Source: Streptococcus plurextorum DSM 22810 (GTDB taxonomy: Bacteria; Bacillota; Bacilli; Lactobacillales; Streptococcaceae). Taken from it: a stretch of 64,000 nt of DNA. This document shows, one piece after another, positions 39,601 through 49,280 of the stretch. Both the position numbers and the translations under genes were made by a program. Every line of letters starts with the position of its first letter. The stretch's first letter is position 1. The stretch covers positions 337,991-401,990 of the forward strand of contig NZ_AUIO01000001.1 of NCBI RefSeq assembly GCF_000423745.1, given 5' to 3'. Under the pieces are notes generated by a model. That model did no database searches and was not told the origin of the DNA. It saw nothing but the letters and a program-made list of their open reading frames with translations.

Positions 39601-40887
39601 TTATTCTCCCAAGACTTTAAAGGTGTTGAGGACGGTAAAATCTGAAACGCTTGCCAGTTTCTCCGTCACATTTGTTAAAGAGGTCTTACTCATCTCGTGA
39701 GTAATGATAACCACACGTGCTGAGGTACTGGTTGCTTTTCTTTGAATCACTTGCTCAAAAGAAATAGCCTCACTATTGAAAATTTCAGAGAGACGCAACA
39801 ACTGACCTGCCATATCTGGCGTTTCAATGGCAAAATAATAGCGACTCTTGACATCTTCCAAAGCAGATAGCTTCGTTTCACGGCTAAATTCATTAAAGGA
39901 CTTACCTGCTGTGTGGTCTTTTAAGCGACGACCAATACGGACAATATCTGCAACAACACTTGTGGCTGTTGGTTTTTGCCCAGCACCAGGTCCGTAATAC
40001 ATTGACTGGCCAATGCCGATAGACTCTACAAAGACAGCATTCATGACATCTTTGACACTTGCTAGTGGGTGTGACACAGGCACAAAGGTCGGTGTGACTT
40101 CTGCATACAAGCCTGACGGGGTTTCTTCAACCGAACCGATGAGCTTAATCACATAACCCAGCTGTTGGGCGACAGCCACATCCTCTGTGCTAATGGTCGA
40201 AATCCCTTTGTGCGCGACGTTTTCCAAACCAATTGTCATCCCAAAACCGAATTGACTGAGAATCACCGCCTTATAAGCCGCATCTATCCCCTCAACGTCA
40301 TTGGTTGGGTCACTTTCTGCGTAGCCAAGCTCTTGGGCACGCTTTAATGCCGCTTCATAAGACCAGCCTTCATCAACCATCTTAGTCAGCATAAAGTTAG
40401 ATGTTCCGTTAAGCACTCCTAGGATACGTGTGACCTTATCAGAAGTCAACGAATTAGCCAACGTGCGCAAAATCGGAATACCACCTGCAACAGCAGCTTC
40501 GTAATAAAAGGCCACATGATGCTCACGTGCCAGTTCAATCAGTTCCTTACCATGACTAGCAATCAAATCCTTATTAGCCGAAACCACGTGTTTGCCTGCC
40601 TTTAGAGCAGTTGTGATAAAGGTCTTTGCAGGCTCAATACGCCCCATCAACTCAACCACAATATCAATCTCTGAATCCCCAATAATGTCCTCAACATTGG
40701 TGACAAAAAGATAGTTATGCCCTGCAGCTAACAGACGCTCCTTTTCAGCCTCATCTTTCACCAAAACCTTAGCAATTTCAATTTCTGATTGAGCACCTGC
40801 AAAAATCTTAGCACCGTTTTCTGTCAAAAGAAAAGGAATCCCACTTGCTACCGTACCAAATCCTAATAAACCTAGTTTAATCGTCAT
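39601..40887 (-). CDS. hom: Homoserine dehydrogenase
   Basis: Homoserine dehydrogenase of 428 residues. The Rossmann motif GFGTVASG begins at residue 9; the catalytic segment with [11 protein letters not shown] and the [16 protein letters not shown] motif follow, and an ACT domain occupies the last about 80 residues (feedback by threonine is typical). GGAGG lies 7 nt before the ATG at 40887; the longer frame from a TTG at 40902 would run through that Shine-Dalgarno. Confidence 0.96.
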   Translation of the reverse strand: MTIKLGLLGFGTVASGIPFLLTENGAKIFAGAQSEIEIAKVLVKDEAEKERLLAAGHNYLFVTNVEDIIGDSEIDIVVELMGRIEPAKTFITTALKAGKHVVSANKDLIASHGKELIELAREHHVAFYYEAAVAGGIPILRTLANSLTSDKVTRILGVLNGTSNFMLTKMVDEGWSYEAALKRAQELGYAESDPTNDVEGIDAAYKAVILSQFGFGMTIGLENVAHKGISTISTEDVAVAQQLGYVIKLIGSVEETPSGLYAEVTPTFVPVSHPLASVKDVMNAVFVESIGIGQSMYYGPGAGQKPTATSVVADIVRIGRRLKDHTAGKSFNEFSRETKLSALEDVKSRYYFAIETPDMAGQLLRLSEIFNSEAISFEQVIQRKATSTSARVVIITHEMSKTSLTNVTEKLASVSDFTVLNTFKVLGE

Positions 40888-40975
40888 ATCTAACCTCCAC
40901 AAGACTCTTACAGTCTATTATATCAAATAGTTTCAGAATTGACTGAAATTTATCTTCCAAAAGCTCAACCAAAAG

Positions 40976-41009
40976 AACAAAAATCCCTAAAACCAAAGGT
41001 TTCAGGGAT
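40976..41009 (-). terminator. Terminator of gor
   Basis: On the minus strand ATCCCT-AAACC and GGTTTTAGGGAT arms pair, followed by TTTTG. It lies about 110 nt past the gor stop codon and upstream of hom. Confidence 0.75.
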
Positions 41010-41119
41010 GATAAGGCATTAAGCCATTGGACTTAACCATCAATCAAGAAGGTTCCACCTTTGACCTCAGACATTTAAGGTGATCAGCTCAAAACCCTTA
41101 TTTCTAAATCACGACCAAA

Positions 41120-42478
41120 CTAACGCATGGTCACAAATTCTTCTGAGCCTGTTGGATGAATGGCTACTGTATTGTCAAAATCAGCTTTTGTTGCCCCCAT
41201 TTTAATGGCTACTGAAAAGCCTTGAATCATTTCATCCACACCGTAACCAATACCATGAAGACCAATGACCTTTTCATCATCACCTAAGCAAATCAGCTTC
41301 ATCTTACTCGGTTGACGATGGTTACCTAATGCTGTATACATCGGTGTAAAGTTTGACCGGTAAACCTTAATCTTTTCTTGCCCAAATGCAGCGACAGCAG
41401 CTTCTTCCGATAATCCGATAGAACCAATTGCAGGATGGCTAAAAATAACCGTTGCCACATCCTTATAATCCATTTTAGCATTTGGTTTCTTGTTGAAAAG
41501 ACGCTCAGACAACAAACGGCCAGCTTTAACCGCAACGGGAGTCAACTCAAGCTTACCTGTTACATCTCCTAAGGCATAAATGCCTTCAACTGTGGTTCTT
41601 TCAAAATCATCTGATTGAATATAGCCCTTATCCGTTAAGGCAACACCTGTTTTTTCTAAATCAAACCCAGTGACATTTGGACGACGACCAATCGCCCAGA
41701 TAAGCGCATCAACAATAAACCTTTCACCACTTTCAAGCACTAGCGTTAAAGTCTCATCAGCATTTTTGATGACTTCCTTGGGAAGGGCAAAAGTATGTAG
41801 AGTTGGACCTGTTTCTGCCATCTGTTCAACCAAAGTCTCAACAATTTCTTTGTCAAAACGACGTAGCGGTCTATCCTTACGAACAAAAAGATGCGTTTCC
41901 GAACCAAGGGCATGTAAAACCCCAGCAATTTCAACCGCTATGTAACCTGCACCAACAACAGCTGTGCGCTTAGGCACTGTATCCAAGGCAAAAAAGCCAT
42001 CTGATGTCATACCATGCTCTGCACCTTTAATATTTGGCCAAAGGGCATGTCCTCCTGTTGCTACCAAGATATGGGGAGCTGTATATAGCTGGCCATCTGC
42101 CTCAACCGTATGGGCATCTACAAATCTAGCATAGCTATAGACCCGCTCCACACCGTTACTATCAAAACCACGCTCGTAAGAAGCCTGTATACGATCAATA
42201 TAAGCCTCTCGATTAGCTTTTAAAGTCTGAAAATCAAATCCCTTGGTCTCCACATCAAAACCATATTCACTGACATAATCTCTCAAAGTCTCCGCAACCT
42301 GAGCGCCATACCACATGACTTTTTTAGGAACACAGCCCACATTAACACAGGTGCCACCAACTGCCTTACCTTCAAACAAGATCACCTTGGCCCCATACAT
42401 TGCCGCTCGATTGGCACTGGCAATCCCTCCAGAGCCACCTCCAATAACAATGTAGTCATACATCTTTACTTCGCTCAT
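41120..42478 (-). CDS. gor: Glutathione-disulfide reductase
   Basis: Flavin disulfide reductase of 452 residues. The FAD motif GGGSGGIASANRAA is near residue 13, the redox-active pair is in GGTCVNVGCVPKK near 42, the NADPH-binding GAGYIAVEIAGVL near 175, and the C-terminal His-Glu motif is HPTGSEEFVTMR. It keeps glutathione reduced and supports oxidative stress survival. AAAGGAG precedes two ATGs; I use the second (42478) for spacing. It has its own extended -10 behind the terminator of the polysaccharide operon. Confidence 0.94.
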   Translation of the reverse strand: MSEVKMYDYIVIGGGSGGIASANRAAMYGAKVILFEGKAVGGTCVNVGCVPKKVMWYGAQVAETLRDYVSEYGFDVETKGFDFQTLKANREAYIDRIQASYERGFDSNGVERVYSYARFVDAHTVEADGQLYTAPHILVATGGHALWPNIKGAEHGMTSDGFFALDTVPKRTAVVGAGYIAVEIAGVLHALGSETHLFVRKDRPLRRFDKEIVETLVEQMAETGPTLHTFALPKEVIKNADETLTLVLESGERFIVDALIWAIGRRPNVTGFDLEKTGVALTDKGYIQSDDFERTTVEGIYALGDVTGKLELTPVAVKAGRLLSERLFNKKPNAKMDYKDVATVIFSHPAIGSIGLSEEAAVAAFGQEKIKVYRSNFTPMYTALGNHRQPSKMKLICLGDDEKVIGLHGIGYGVDEMIQGFSVAIKMGATKADFDNTVAIHPTGSEEFVTMR

Positions 42479-42510
42479 CATTTTCTCCTTTAGATAGATC
42501 TGATAATCCA

Positions 42511-42519
42511 AGCATAGCA
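42511..42519 (-). promoter_or_regulatory. Extended -10 promoter of gor
   Basis: On the minus strand TGC-TATGCT lies 32 nt before the ATG, immediately after the T-tract of the polysaccharide operon terminator. Confidence 0.5.
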
Positions 42520-42520
42520 C

Positions 42521-42550
42521 AAAAAAAAGTAGCAGACAAAAATCTGCTAC
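42521..42550 (-). terminator. Terminator of the rhamnan/group-carbohydrate operon
   Basis: On the minus strand GTAGCAGA and TCTGCTAC form an 8-bp stem followed by eight T, just past the last glycosyltransferase gene. Confidence 0.9.
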
Positions 42551-42560
42551 GAAGAGATAG

Positions 42561-43328
42561 TTAATTGGTGTCTTGACTCTTAACGTAAAACCTCATTAGC
42601 AATCTTGCAATCATTTTTGGCCAAAAGAGACTGTACATGGCCATATCCTCTTGGGTTCTAAGGTTGTTAGCAATGCTATTCGTTGTTTCTGATTCTTCAT
42701 GAATACGGTGATACATGAGACTTTCATCAACAAATTGAAACCTACCCGTTTTCTGTGCAATCTGATACCAGGCAAACCAATCCAACGACACTTTCATGTC
42801 TTCATCAAAACGAAAATCCTTAAGTTTTCTTAAATCATAAGTGACCGCCGGACAAGAAATGGGATTCCCAAATGCTAAGATACGTTGGCGCCACCATTTC
42901 CAACGTGGAAAAAGCGCCATGGTTCGTAACATCACCTGCTTAATCTTTAAATTCGTCGTTAAAGGAATAACCTCTCCCTCCTTCAACTCTTGATAGTCTG
43001 AATAAGCAATCAAGGTATCAACCTTTAAGGCGGATAAGATTTTTTGGCTATAGTCAGGTGAATAAAGATCATCTTGGTGGGCGATCGTCGCATAAGGGGT
43101 CTTGACAAAGGACAGCGCTAAATTCCAGTCTTTACCGATACCACCACCTTTGGCTGTAAACATTGGAAGATTATAATCGTGACAAATTTGCTCAATATAC
43201 GAACTTGGTGTGCTCGTATAGAGAATAATCTCAGAAGAAATCACCTGATTTTTCAAGGATTTAATACAATCTTCCAAATAGTGACTGTCACCATAAGCAC
43301 AAATAACAAAAGTATGATTATTGCTCAT
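42561..43328 (-). CDS. Family 2 glycosyltransferase, last gene of the polysaccharide operon
   Basis: GT-A transferase of 255 residues. The N-terminus FVICAYGDSHYLEDCIKSLK and the metal-binding HQDDLYSP near residue 85 place it in family GT2. The sugar is unknown. It overlaps the GacJ-like gene by 11 nt and is followed by a strong terminator. No membrane helix. Confidence 0.85.
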   Translation of the reverse strand: MSNNHTFVICAYGDSHYLEDCIKSLKNQVISSEIILYTSTPSSYIEQICHDYNLPMFTAKGGGIGKDWNLALSFVKTPYATIAHQDDLYSPDYSQKILSALKVDTLIAYSDYQELKEGEVIPLTTNLKIKQVMLRTMALFPRWKWWRQRILAFGNPISCPAVTYDLRKLKDFRFDEDMKVSLDWFAWYQIAQKTGRFQFVDESLMYHRIHEESETTNSIANNLRTQEDMAMYSLFWPKMIARLLMRFYVKSQDTN

Positions 43329-43674
43329 CTTTTGCCTCCATATCCACTAGTCGCTTCTTAAGCATAGATACTTCTTGAACCAAATGTTTAATTTGCTCTT
43401 TCTGCTGTGATAAGGCAATACTGTGTAAAAAGCTGATGACAAGCAAGGTAAAGATTGATATTGTCAAAAGAAAATTCGACGTCAAACCAAAGCCAAAGAA
43501 TCCCGCTAACCAAACAGGAATAGCATCACATAAAGCAATTATAATCAATCCAAAACCGATTAAAATCCACATGAAAGCATGCTCAAAAAGAATCTTATTC
43601 TTGTTAATATTGCGGAAAATAAAGTAGAGAAATCCTATTGAGGCCAATAACATGGCCAGCGTTTGAAATGACAT
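43318..43674 (-). CDS. GacJ-like DUF2304 membrane protein
   Basis: Small membrane protein of 118 residues: three helices and a C-terminal coiled-coil tail (EQIKHLVQEVSMLKKRLVDME). It matches DUF2304 and the GacJ protein of group A streptococci, which stimulates the lipid-linked sugar synthase GacI. It is right behind the GacI-like gene with a one-base overlap, so the same role is inferred. Confidence 0.82.
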   Translation of the reverse strand: MSFQTLAMLLASIGFLYFIFRNINKNKILFEHAFMWILIGFGLIIIALCDAIPVWLAGFFGFGLTSNFLLTISIFTLLVISFLHSIALSQQKEQIKHLVQEVSMLKKRLVDMEAKDEQ

Positions 43675-44390
43675 TATTCTCCCTCCTTCATTAGTGCGGC
43701 AATCAAGATAGAGGAGCAGACCTCAACCATGTATCGAATGGACTTTAGAGGTGTGATTGACGATACTCCTCCTGCCCTTTCAAACATGTTGGCCGGCGCT
43801 TCTTCTACTCGATAAGATTGCTTGATCAGATGAACCGTAGACTCTGGCTCTGGGTATTTCCTCGGATAGCGACGAGCAAACTGTGCAATAACTTTTTTGT
43901 TGCCCAATCGGTAACCCGATGTCGTATCCCAAATTCGCTTCCCTGTGGTCAGCTTAATCATTGCAGAAATCAGACTAATACCGAAACGGCGCATAAAACT
44001 GGTCTGAAACTCTGACAGCTTGTCACCAACAAATCGAGACCCTATGACCAAATCAGCCCGATCCATCACAATCGGTTGTAGCAAACTCTCTAAAGAACGA
44101 ATATCATGCTGACCATCACCATCAAATTGAACAGCCACATCATAGTCATTGTCCAAAGCATACTTATAGCCCGTCTGCACAGCACCACCAATACCAAGAT
44201 TCATAACAAGATGAATGGCATTTAACCCATTCTCTTGTAAAATAGCTTTGGTCCTATCTGTCGAACCATCATTAATCACAACATAGTCCAGTTGAAAGGG
44301 CACACTATTTCTATAATCTATAATTCCCCTTACCGTTTGAAGAATACTCTCTTCCTCATTATAGGCTGGAATAATCATTAGTACTTTCAT
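43674..44390 (-). CDS. GacI-like polyprenyl-phosphate sugar synthase (GT2)
   Basis: GT2 of 238 residues of the dolichol-phosphate-mannose synthase type: IIPAYNEEESILQTV at 6-20, VINDGSTDRT near 37, QFDGDGQHDIRSLE near 88 (catalytic DGDGQHD). It lacks the C-terminal membrane helices of GtrB proteins, like GacI, which charges undecaprenyl phosphate with GlcNAc for the side chain. The actual sugar here is unknown. It overlaps the flippase gene by 32 nt. Confidence 0.85.
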   Translation of the reverse strand: MKVLMIIPAYNEEESILQTVRGIIDYRNSVPFQLDYVVINDGSTDRTKAILQENGLNAIHLVMNLGIGGAVQTGYKYALDNDYDVAVQFDGDGQHDIRSLESLLQPIVMDRADLVIGSRFVGDKLSEFQTSFMRRFGISLISAMIKLTTGKRIWDTTSGYRLGNKKVIAQFARRYPRKYPEPESTVHLIKQSYRVEEAPANMFERAGGVSSITPLKSIRYMVEVCSSILIAALMKEGE

Positions 44391-45663
44391 ATGATCTACT
44401 CTTTTTAAATTCCCTCTCGATAAAATAACAAATAATCAAACTTGTGACAAAATAAACTACCATAGTCCCCAAAAAGCTTACAGCTGCCCCTAAAATACTG
44501 TGACTTTTCACTAAATATCCAGTCACCACTTTGGAGACAATAAAAGCTATCACGTTAGCTATCAATAGATAATTTTGCTTTCTATAGATGGTCATCACAT
44601 TATCTATAAAAGTTGCAAAAATATTAAATATTCCGCCTACTAACAAGATCATAAACGCTAATTGATAGTTATATAAATCAATGTTAAAAACAAAGCTTAA
44701 AATGGGGATTCCTAAAAAATATCCTGCCAACAAAATAATTAAACTTAAACAAAACAAAACAAAAGAAACTTGTTTCACTTGTCTTCTAAACTTAACAGAC
44801 TCTTTGTTTTTCCAATAAAGAGAGAGTTGGGTTAGAAGTGGACGAAGAAAAAGAATCAAAAGATTTAGAACAAACGTAGGCATAAATAAGGCATTAAAAT
44901 CCCTCTGCATTCCCTCTATGCCACCACCATTTTCCAACAATCTATCAATAACTAATTTGGGCTCTGAAAAAATATAATTAAGCAAGAAAACATTAGCACA
45001 TAAAACGAAACATCCTTGTATAATTCGAAGAACTTCATCATAATGAACATTCTGCTTAAAATTATACCTTCCAAAATGTCTCCTCAATATTGTCAAGTCT
45101 AAAGTAAAAATAAGAAAAAAATTATTGACAAATAAAGCTAAACTTGCAATTAGTAGGGATTGACTAAATTTCATTACCATAAAAAATACAATCCCTGAGA
45201 GAACATTTCTAAAAAATAATATTTTTCCAGCCAAATCTGATCTCCAGTGTTGCTGAAAAAAACCTTGGAAAACGTCTGAAAAAGCATCGCATGACCTATA
45301 AAGTGTCATAAAAACAATAACTAGTAACTTGTCTATAGAGTAGTGTCCTTGTAATAAATAACAGGCAAGCAAAATATACATTATTGTTATGGTAATAATT
45401 CTCACCATAACATAAGACTGAAATGAGGTATTCTCCGTCATATCTGTCGATTGATAAGCACGCACACCAAATAGACCAATAACGTATAGCTGCTGAGCTA
45501 CAGTATAAGCAAAACTAAACTCATCTCCCTGTTGTGCGGTCCCTAAGCGCGTAGAAACAATCAAAAAGAACATTGAAACCATCGCAGAAGCTAATGTCCC
45601 AAGAAGATTCCAAACGTACTGTCCACTCTGAACACGCGACAGGGTTATTTTTTTCAATGCCAT
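44359..45663 (-). CDS. Wzx/GacK-like lipid-linked sugar flippase
   Basis: Polytopic membrane protein of about 434 residues with the twelve or more helices of the MATE/Wzx polysaccharide exporter group (SGQYVWNLLGTLASAMVSMF at the N-terminus). In a locus that also has an ABC exporter, this probably flips a lipid-linked monosaccharide for side-chain addition, as GacK does in group A streptococci. I chose the ATG at 45663, 9 nt past the preceding stop; the frame also opens at a TTG at 45684 that overlaps the previous gene. The DNA looks more A/T-rich than the flanks. Confidence 0.8.
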   Translation of the reverse strand: MALKKITLSRVQSGQYVWNLLGTLASAMVSMFFLIVSTRLGTAQQGDEFSFAYTVAQQLYVIGLFGVRAYQSTDMTENTSFQSYVMVRIITITIMYILLACYLLQGHYSIDKLLVIVFMTLYRSCDAFSDVFQGFFQQHWRSDLAGKILFFRNVLSGIVFFMVMKFSQSLLIASLALFVNNFFLIFTLDLTILRRHFGRYNFKQNVHYDEVLRIIQGCFVLCANVFLLNYIFSEPKLVIDRLLENGGGIEGMQRDFNALFMPTFVLNLLILFLRPLLTQLSLYWKNKESVKFRRQVKQVSFVLFCLSLIILLAGYFLGIPILSFVFNIDLYNYQLAFMILLVGGIFNIFATFIDNVMTIYRKQNYLLIANVIAFIVSKVVTGYLVKSHSILGAAVSFLGTMVVYFVTSLIICYFIEREFKKSRSYESTNDYSSL

Positions 45664-45671
45664 CTTCAAAT

Positions 45672-46631
45672 CTATCCTCGACAATATATTTTTGAAAAAA
45701 GAGGTAATAATCGCAAGCGGTATATAGAATAAAAAAGAGCAACAATGATACGATTTCTAAGACTTTCTCCTAAGATAAGAGGAGAAAATAGAGCAGGCTT
45801 GTAAGTATTCGTTTCATCTAAAAAATGCTTACTTCTTAAAAATTCGGCCATAAACACCCTAGGGCTAGCATAACGACCAGAAAATAACATATACCATGCT
45901 AAGTATCTATAGAGGTAGTAGTTCAGTCTAGCATGATCCATTTGACCACAGTGCGTCATAATTTCTTGCAATACAATTTTGATATCTAAATCTTTTGATA
46001 GGCCTCTTTGATTGGTATTAGAGACACTGTCTTCATTATAATACCAATAATACCCAACATAAGGTATCGTTTTTATTTTTTGAGTCTTCGAGTAAGCAAT
46101 TAAATTGAAAACCACATCCTCGCCTATTCCATAATCAAAAAAATTAATATCATTTTCTAAGAGAAATTTTTTCCGATAAATTCTAGCCCAAGGGGCAACA
46201 ACTATATATTTCGACCACTCTGTTTCTCTCAAAACCTCTCGATGAAGAATTTTTCCCTTAGTGTTCACTCGCTGATAACCACCAATAACAATATCGTGAT
46301 AGTCAGATATAGCTTCATTGTAAAATGTCTCAATATAGTTTTCATCAACGTAGTCATCATTATCCACAAACATAAGATATTCTGACCGTGCTAAGGTTAT
46401 TCCCAAGTTTCTGGTTTTAGCAACACCTTGATTGTCTTGATTAACAACTCGAAGTCTAGCATCTTTCTCGGCCCATATTTTTAAAATGTTCCAAGATAAA
46501 TCTTTTGATCCATCGTTGATGGCAATAACTTCAAATTCTTTAAAAGTCTGATTGAGCAAAGACTTCAAACACTTCTCAAGAGTCTCTTCCGAATTGTATA
46601 CTGGAACAATTACTGAAACTTTGGTATCCAC
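45672..46631 (-). CDS. Family 2 glycosyltransferase
   Basis: GT2 of 319 residues. KVSVIVPVYNSEETLEKCLK opens the protein; AINDGSKD near 37 and FVDNDDYVDENYIE near 92 are the nucleotide-sugar and metal sites. A hydrophobic, basic C-terminus suggests membrane contact. The start is GTG with AAAGGAG upstream. A 95-nt gap in front is the only sizeable gap in the operon. Confidence 0.86.
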   Translation of the reverse strand: MDTKVSVIVPVYNSEETLEKCLKSLLNQTFKEFEVIAINDGSKDLSWNILKIWAEKDARLRVVNQDNQGVAKTRNLGITLARSEYLMFVDNDDYVDENYIETFYNEAISDYHDIVIGGYQRVNTKGKILHREVLRETEWSKYIVVAPWARIYRKKFLLENDINFFDYGIGEDVVFNLIAYSKTQKIKTIPYVGYYWYYNEDSVSNTNQRGLSKDLDIKIVLQEIMTHCGQMDHARLNYYLYRYLAWYMLFSGRYASPRVFMAEFLRSKHFLDETNTYKPALFSPLILGESLRNRIIVALFYSIYRLRLLPLFSKIYCRG

Positions 46632-46726
46632 TATTATATTTCTCCTTTTTTTGATGAGATATCCATCTCTTTAATATGTGCGGTTAGTAACCCAATATCA
46701 CCTTTTTGTTACAAAAAATACACTAG

Positions 46727-47977
46727 CTAAAATACCTTTTTGAGTTTATTTTTTATTTTATGCCAAATAGTGGTTAGAATGTAGTGTTGTTTATTCAAAC
46801 TAGAAGCTTCCTTTTCGTTAGGTATAAAATTTGCAAAGTGACGGGTATTTTTAGGCGTAAACTCACCTTTTTCGATACCCTCTATCACATCTTTATAGGC
46901 ATTTTCTAGGGAATATATTGTAGCAGCCAAGTCTTTCTTGGCGATACTTTTTGTTTGATGGGTTTCAAAATTTTCCCTAGTATTCTCAATGGCTCTTATC
47001 AACTCAGGAATATTTCCACACTTATAAAGTTGCCCCTCTTCGAATAAATGGTAAGCTGACAAATGCCCGGGATTATCTGATAGTATTGTTGGAACGCCAT
47101 TTAGGATTGCCTCTACATAAACCAATCCGAAGGTTTCCATTGCTGAAGAAAATACACAAATATCTCTATCTGTAACTTGTTCCCACGGATCGTCTACATG
47201 TCCTGTAAAAGTAACATTTTTAATTTGATTTTCAGAAATATAGCGATCGCATTTCCGTTTGTAAGATTCGTCCCAACCACCAATAAAAACCAACTCTAAA
47301 GAATCATCCTGTATCTGTCTAAAGGCTCTTAGCAATTCTAATTGATTTTTTCTCTCGTTCAATCTCCCAACAGATACTAATCTCATCCTATTTCCTTTTG
47401 TCAACTGACTGGATTTCAATTGCGTATAGGGGATGAATGTACCAATATCAACATTTGGGCACTTTTCTGATAATGTGTTATGGAGTGAACCGACAACACT
47501 AAACACTCTATCAGATTGGGTTAAAATAAAATCTAGTTTATCTTCATAGTAAGCGAATTCGTTATTCGGAAATTCATGAATTAATTGAATATGAGGGATA
47601 TTTTCAAATGAAGCAGCGATCAAACCTTGAGGCATATTGACAGTATTAGTAATGAGAATATCAATTTTTTCCTCTTTAATCAATTTCCGTATTTCACGGA
47701 TATTAGCCAAATGACCTTGTCTAATATTCTCAGAGGAAAGGCCAAAACCTCCTGGAGCTTCTTCCCACCACCACTTAATTGATGGCAAAAATCTCACGTC
47801 AATACCAGCTGCCACTTGTTTTTCTAAATAAACGTGCTGATCCGGATGATGGTACTGTGGAACAACATTATAGACCTGATATCCTTTTGCTATCAGAAAC
47901 TCCATGAAATAAAAAATTGATATTTCTGCACCATTATCTAAGGTCCCAGTAGGGGAAACAAATAGTATTTTTTTCAT
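46727..47977 (-). CDS. Family 4 glycosyltransferase (GT-B)
   Basis: GT-B transferase of 416 residues from the ATG at 47977 (MKKILFVSPTGTLDNGAEIS). The Rossmann C-domain has VSVGRLNERKNQLELLRAF near 195, and the acidic site is SSAMETFGLVYVEAILNGVP near 290 (E and E spaced seven residues apart). An alternative TTG start lies at 47983. It starts 8 nt after the DUF2142 gene. Sugar specificity unknown. Confidence 0.86.
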   Translation of the reverse strand: MKKILFVSPTGTLDNGAEISIFYFMEFLIAKGYQVYNVVPQYHHPDQHVYLEKQVAAGIDVRFLPSIKWWWEEAPGGFGLSSENIRQGHLANIREIRKLIKEEKIDILITNTVNMPQGLIAASFENIPHIQLIHEFPNNEFAYYEDKLDFILTQSDRVFSVVGSLHNTLSEKCPNVDIGTFIPYTQLKSSQLTKGNRMRLVSVGRLNERKNQLELLRAFRQIQDDSLELVFIGGWDESYKRKCDRYISENQIKNVTFTGHVDDPWEQVTDRDICVFSSAMETFGLVYVEAILNGVPTILSDNPGHLSAYHLFEEGQLYKCGNIPELIRAIENTRENFETHQTKSIAKKDLAATIYSLENAYKDVIEGIEKGEFTPKNTRHFANFIPNEKEASSLNKQHYILTTIWHKIKNKLKKVF

Positions 47978-47984
47978 AAACAAA

Positions 47985-49280
47985 CTACCCTATATAAGCA
48001 ATATATGTCAATATTCCACTGATTACAAAATTTATAGTCAATAGCAAGTACATACTCCTTCTTAAAACCTCAGAATTATAAACTGTTCCTAGCTTATCCC
48101 TGAAAGATTGCATCAATGGATAAAAGAATATAAGAAAAGGTGTAAAATAACGTCCCTGCGCTCCAACCGAAATATCGGCTCCATCTCCTAAGACGATTGG
48201 CGTCCACGCAAGATACATCCCCATGACAACAATTAACACTTGTACTGGGAATACCAAGCCCGATATAAAACCAATTTTTCTACTAAAGAACATCTTAGAG
48301 TCTTCAATGAATAACAATGTTAAAAAGACGATATCGATGTAAATCAACCAAAGTGGTAATTGTTCTTCAAAATTTCCAATATAACCAAACATTCCGATAG
48401 TTAAAATCGTATTGAGATGTCCATTTTTACCATTTCGGAATAAGGTATTGATTAAAACGCGAGCATATTTTACAACATCGACGTTTAGCACGAAAATTAT
48501 TGCTAACATAGCTAAAATCCCCAATGCAATACTCGTCAAAATAATCGTCATACGATGCTTTTTAAAGAAAGTCCGAGAAGCTTTAGCCCACTTGGTGAGT
48601 CCATCAGTCAGTATGAAATCAAAATCAATAAAAGGAAGCAATCCCAATAACAGTAAATTATTCTTCTTACCCCCTGCGATGATAAATAACAGAATCATCG
48701 CTGTCTTAAAAAGTTCCCTCCAACCAAAATAACGTCCATGTATCAAATTGATAAAATGGTGAAAGAACACCATAATGGTCAAAAAGTTCATGACATCATA
48801 GGAGAGCGAACCCGCCTGTTGAACCATAATGGGTAACAGGGAAATGAAAAATATAACCTCTTTACCGGACTTAACGCGTTTAATAATCGCATGCATGCCA
48901 AAAATATACACTAAAGCATTGACGATGCGTCCCCCGATAACCATGACTCCAACCGTGTTCGATACTAACATTCCTAATAGCATTCCCAATAATTGCGGTA
49001 AATGCCCTAGCATGCTTAGTTTTATATGTGGTGAAAAGACTTCCCTAGACAAGTCCACTTTAGTCTGAAATAAGGATAAATCGTGAAAAGTTGTATTAGG
49101 AGCAGCATTAAACCAATCCATTCCGTAATCCTCATGAAATAATAATCCCCATGACATTCGCGCATGGTTCATCTCATCTGGAACAGCATTTATTGGCATC
49201 AAGATGATTGAAGCGCCTATGAAAATGAAGCTCAGTAATAAATATACCGTCTCAATTCTCATATTTCTAAATTTTATCAT
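47985..49280 (-). CDS. DUF2142-type polytopic membrane protein, possible GT-C transferase
   Basis: Membrane protein of 431 residues with about ten helices. The motif INAVPDEMNHARMSWG near residue 30 and SLSYDVMNFLTIM near 165 are hallmarks of DUF2142, which resembles GT-C glycosyltransferases using lipid-phosphate sugars. In this locus it is a candidate for the outer-face transferase that attaches side-chain sugars, the role of GacL in group A streptococci; that is inference. It overlaps the upstream gene by 14 nt. Confidence 0.78.
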   Translation of the reverse strand: MIKFRNMRIETVYLLLSFIFIGASIILMPINAVPDEMNHARMSWGLLFHEDYGMDWFNAAPNTTFHDLSLFQTKVDLSREVFSPHIKLSMLGHLPQLLGMLLGMLVSNTVGVMVIGGRIVNALVYIFGMHAIIKRVKSGKEVIFFISLLPIMVQQAGSLSYDVMNFLTIMVFFHHFINLIHGRYFGWRELFKTAMILLFIIAGGKKNNLLLLGLLPFIDFDFILTDGLTKWAKASRTFFKKHRMTIILTSIALGILAMLAIIFVLNVDVVKYARVLINTLFRNGKNGHLNTILTIGMFGYIGNFEEQLPLWLIYIDIVFLTLLFIEDSKMFFSRKIGFISGLVFPVQVLIVVMGMYLAWTPIVLGDGADISVGAQGRYFTPFLIFFYPLMQSFRDKLGTVYNSEVLRRSMYLLLTINFVISGILTYIAYIG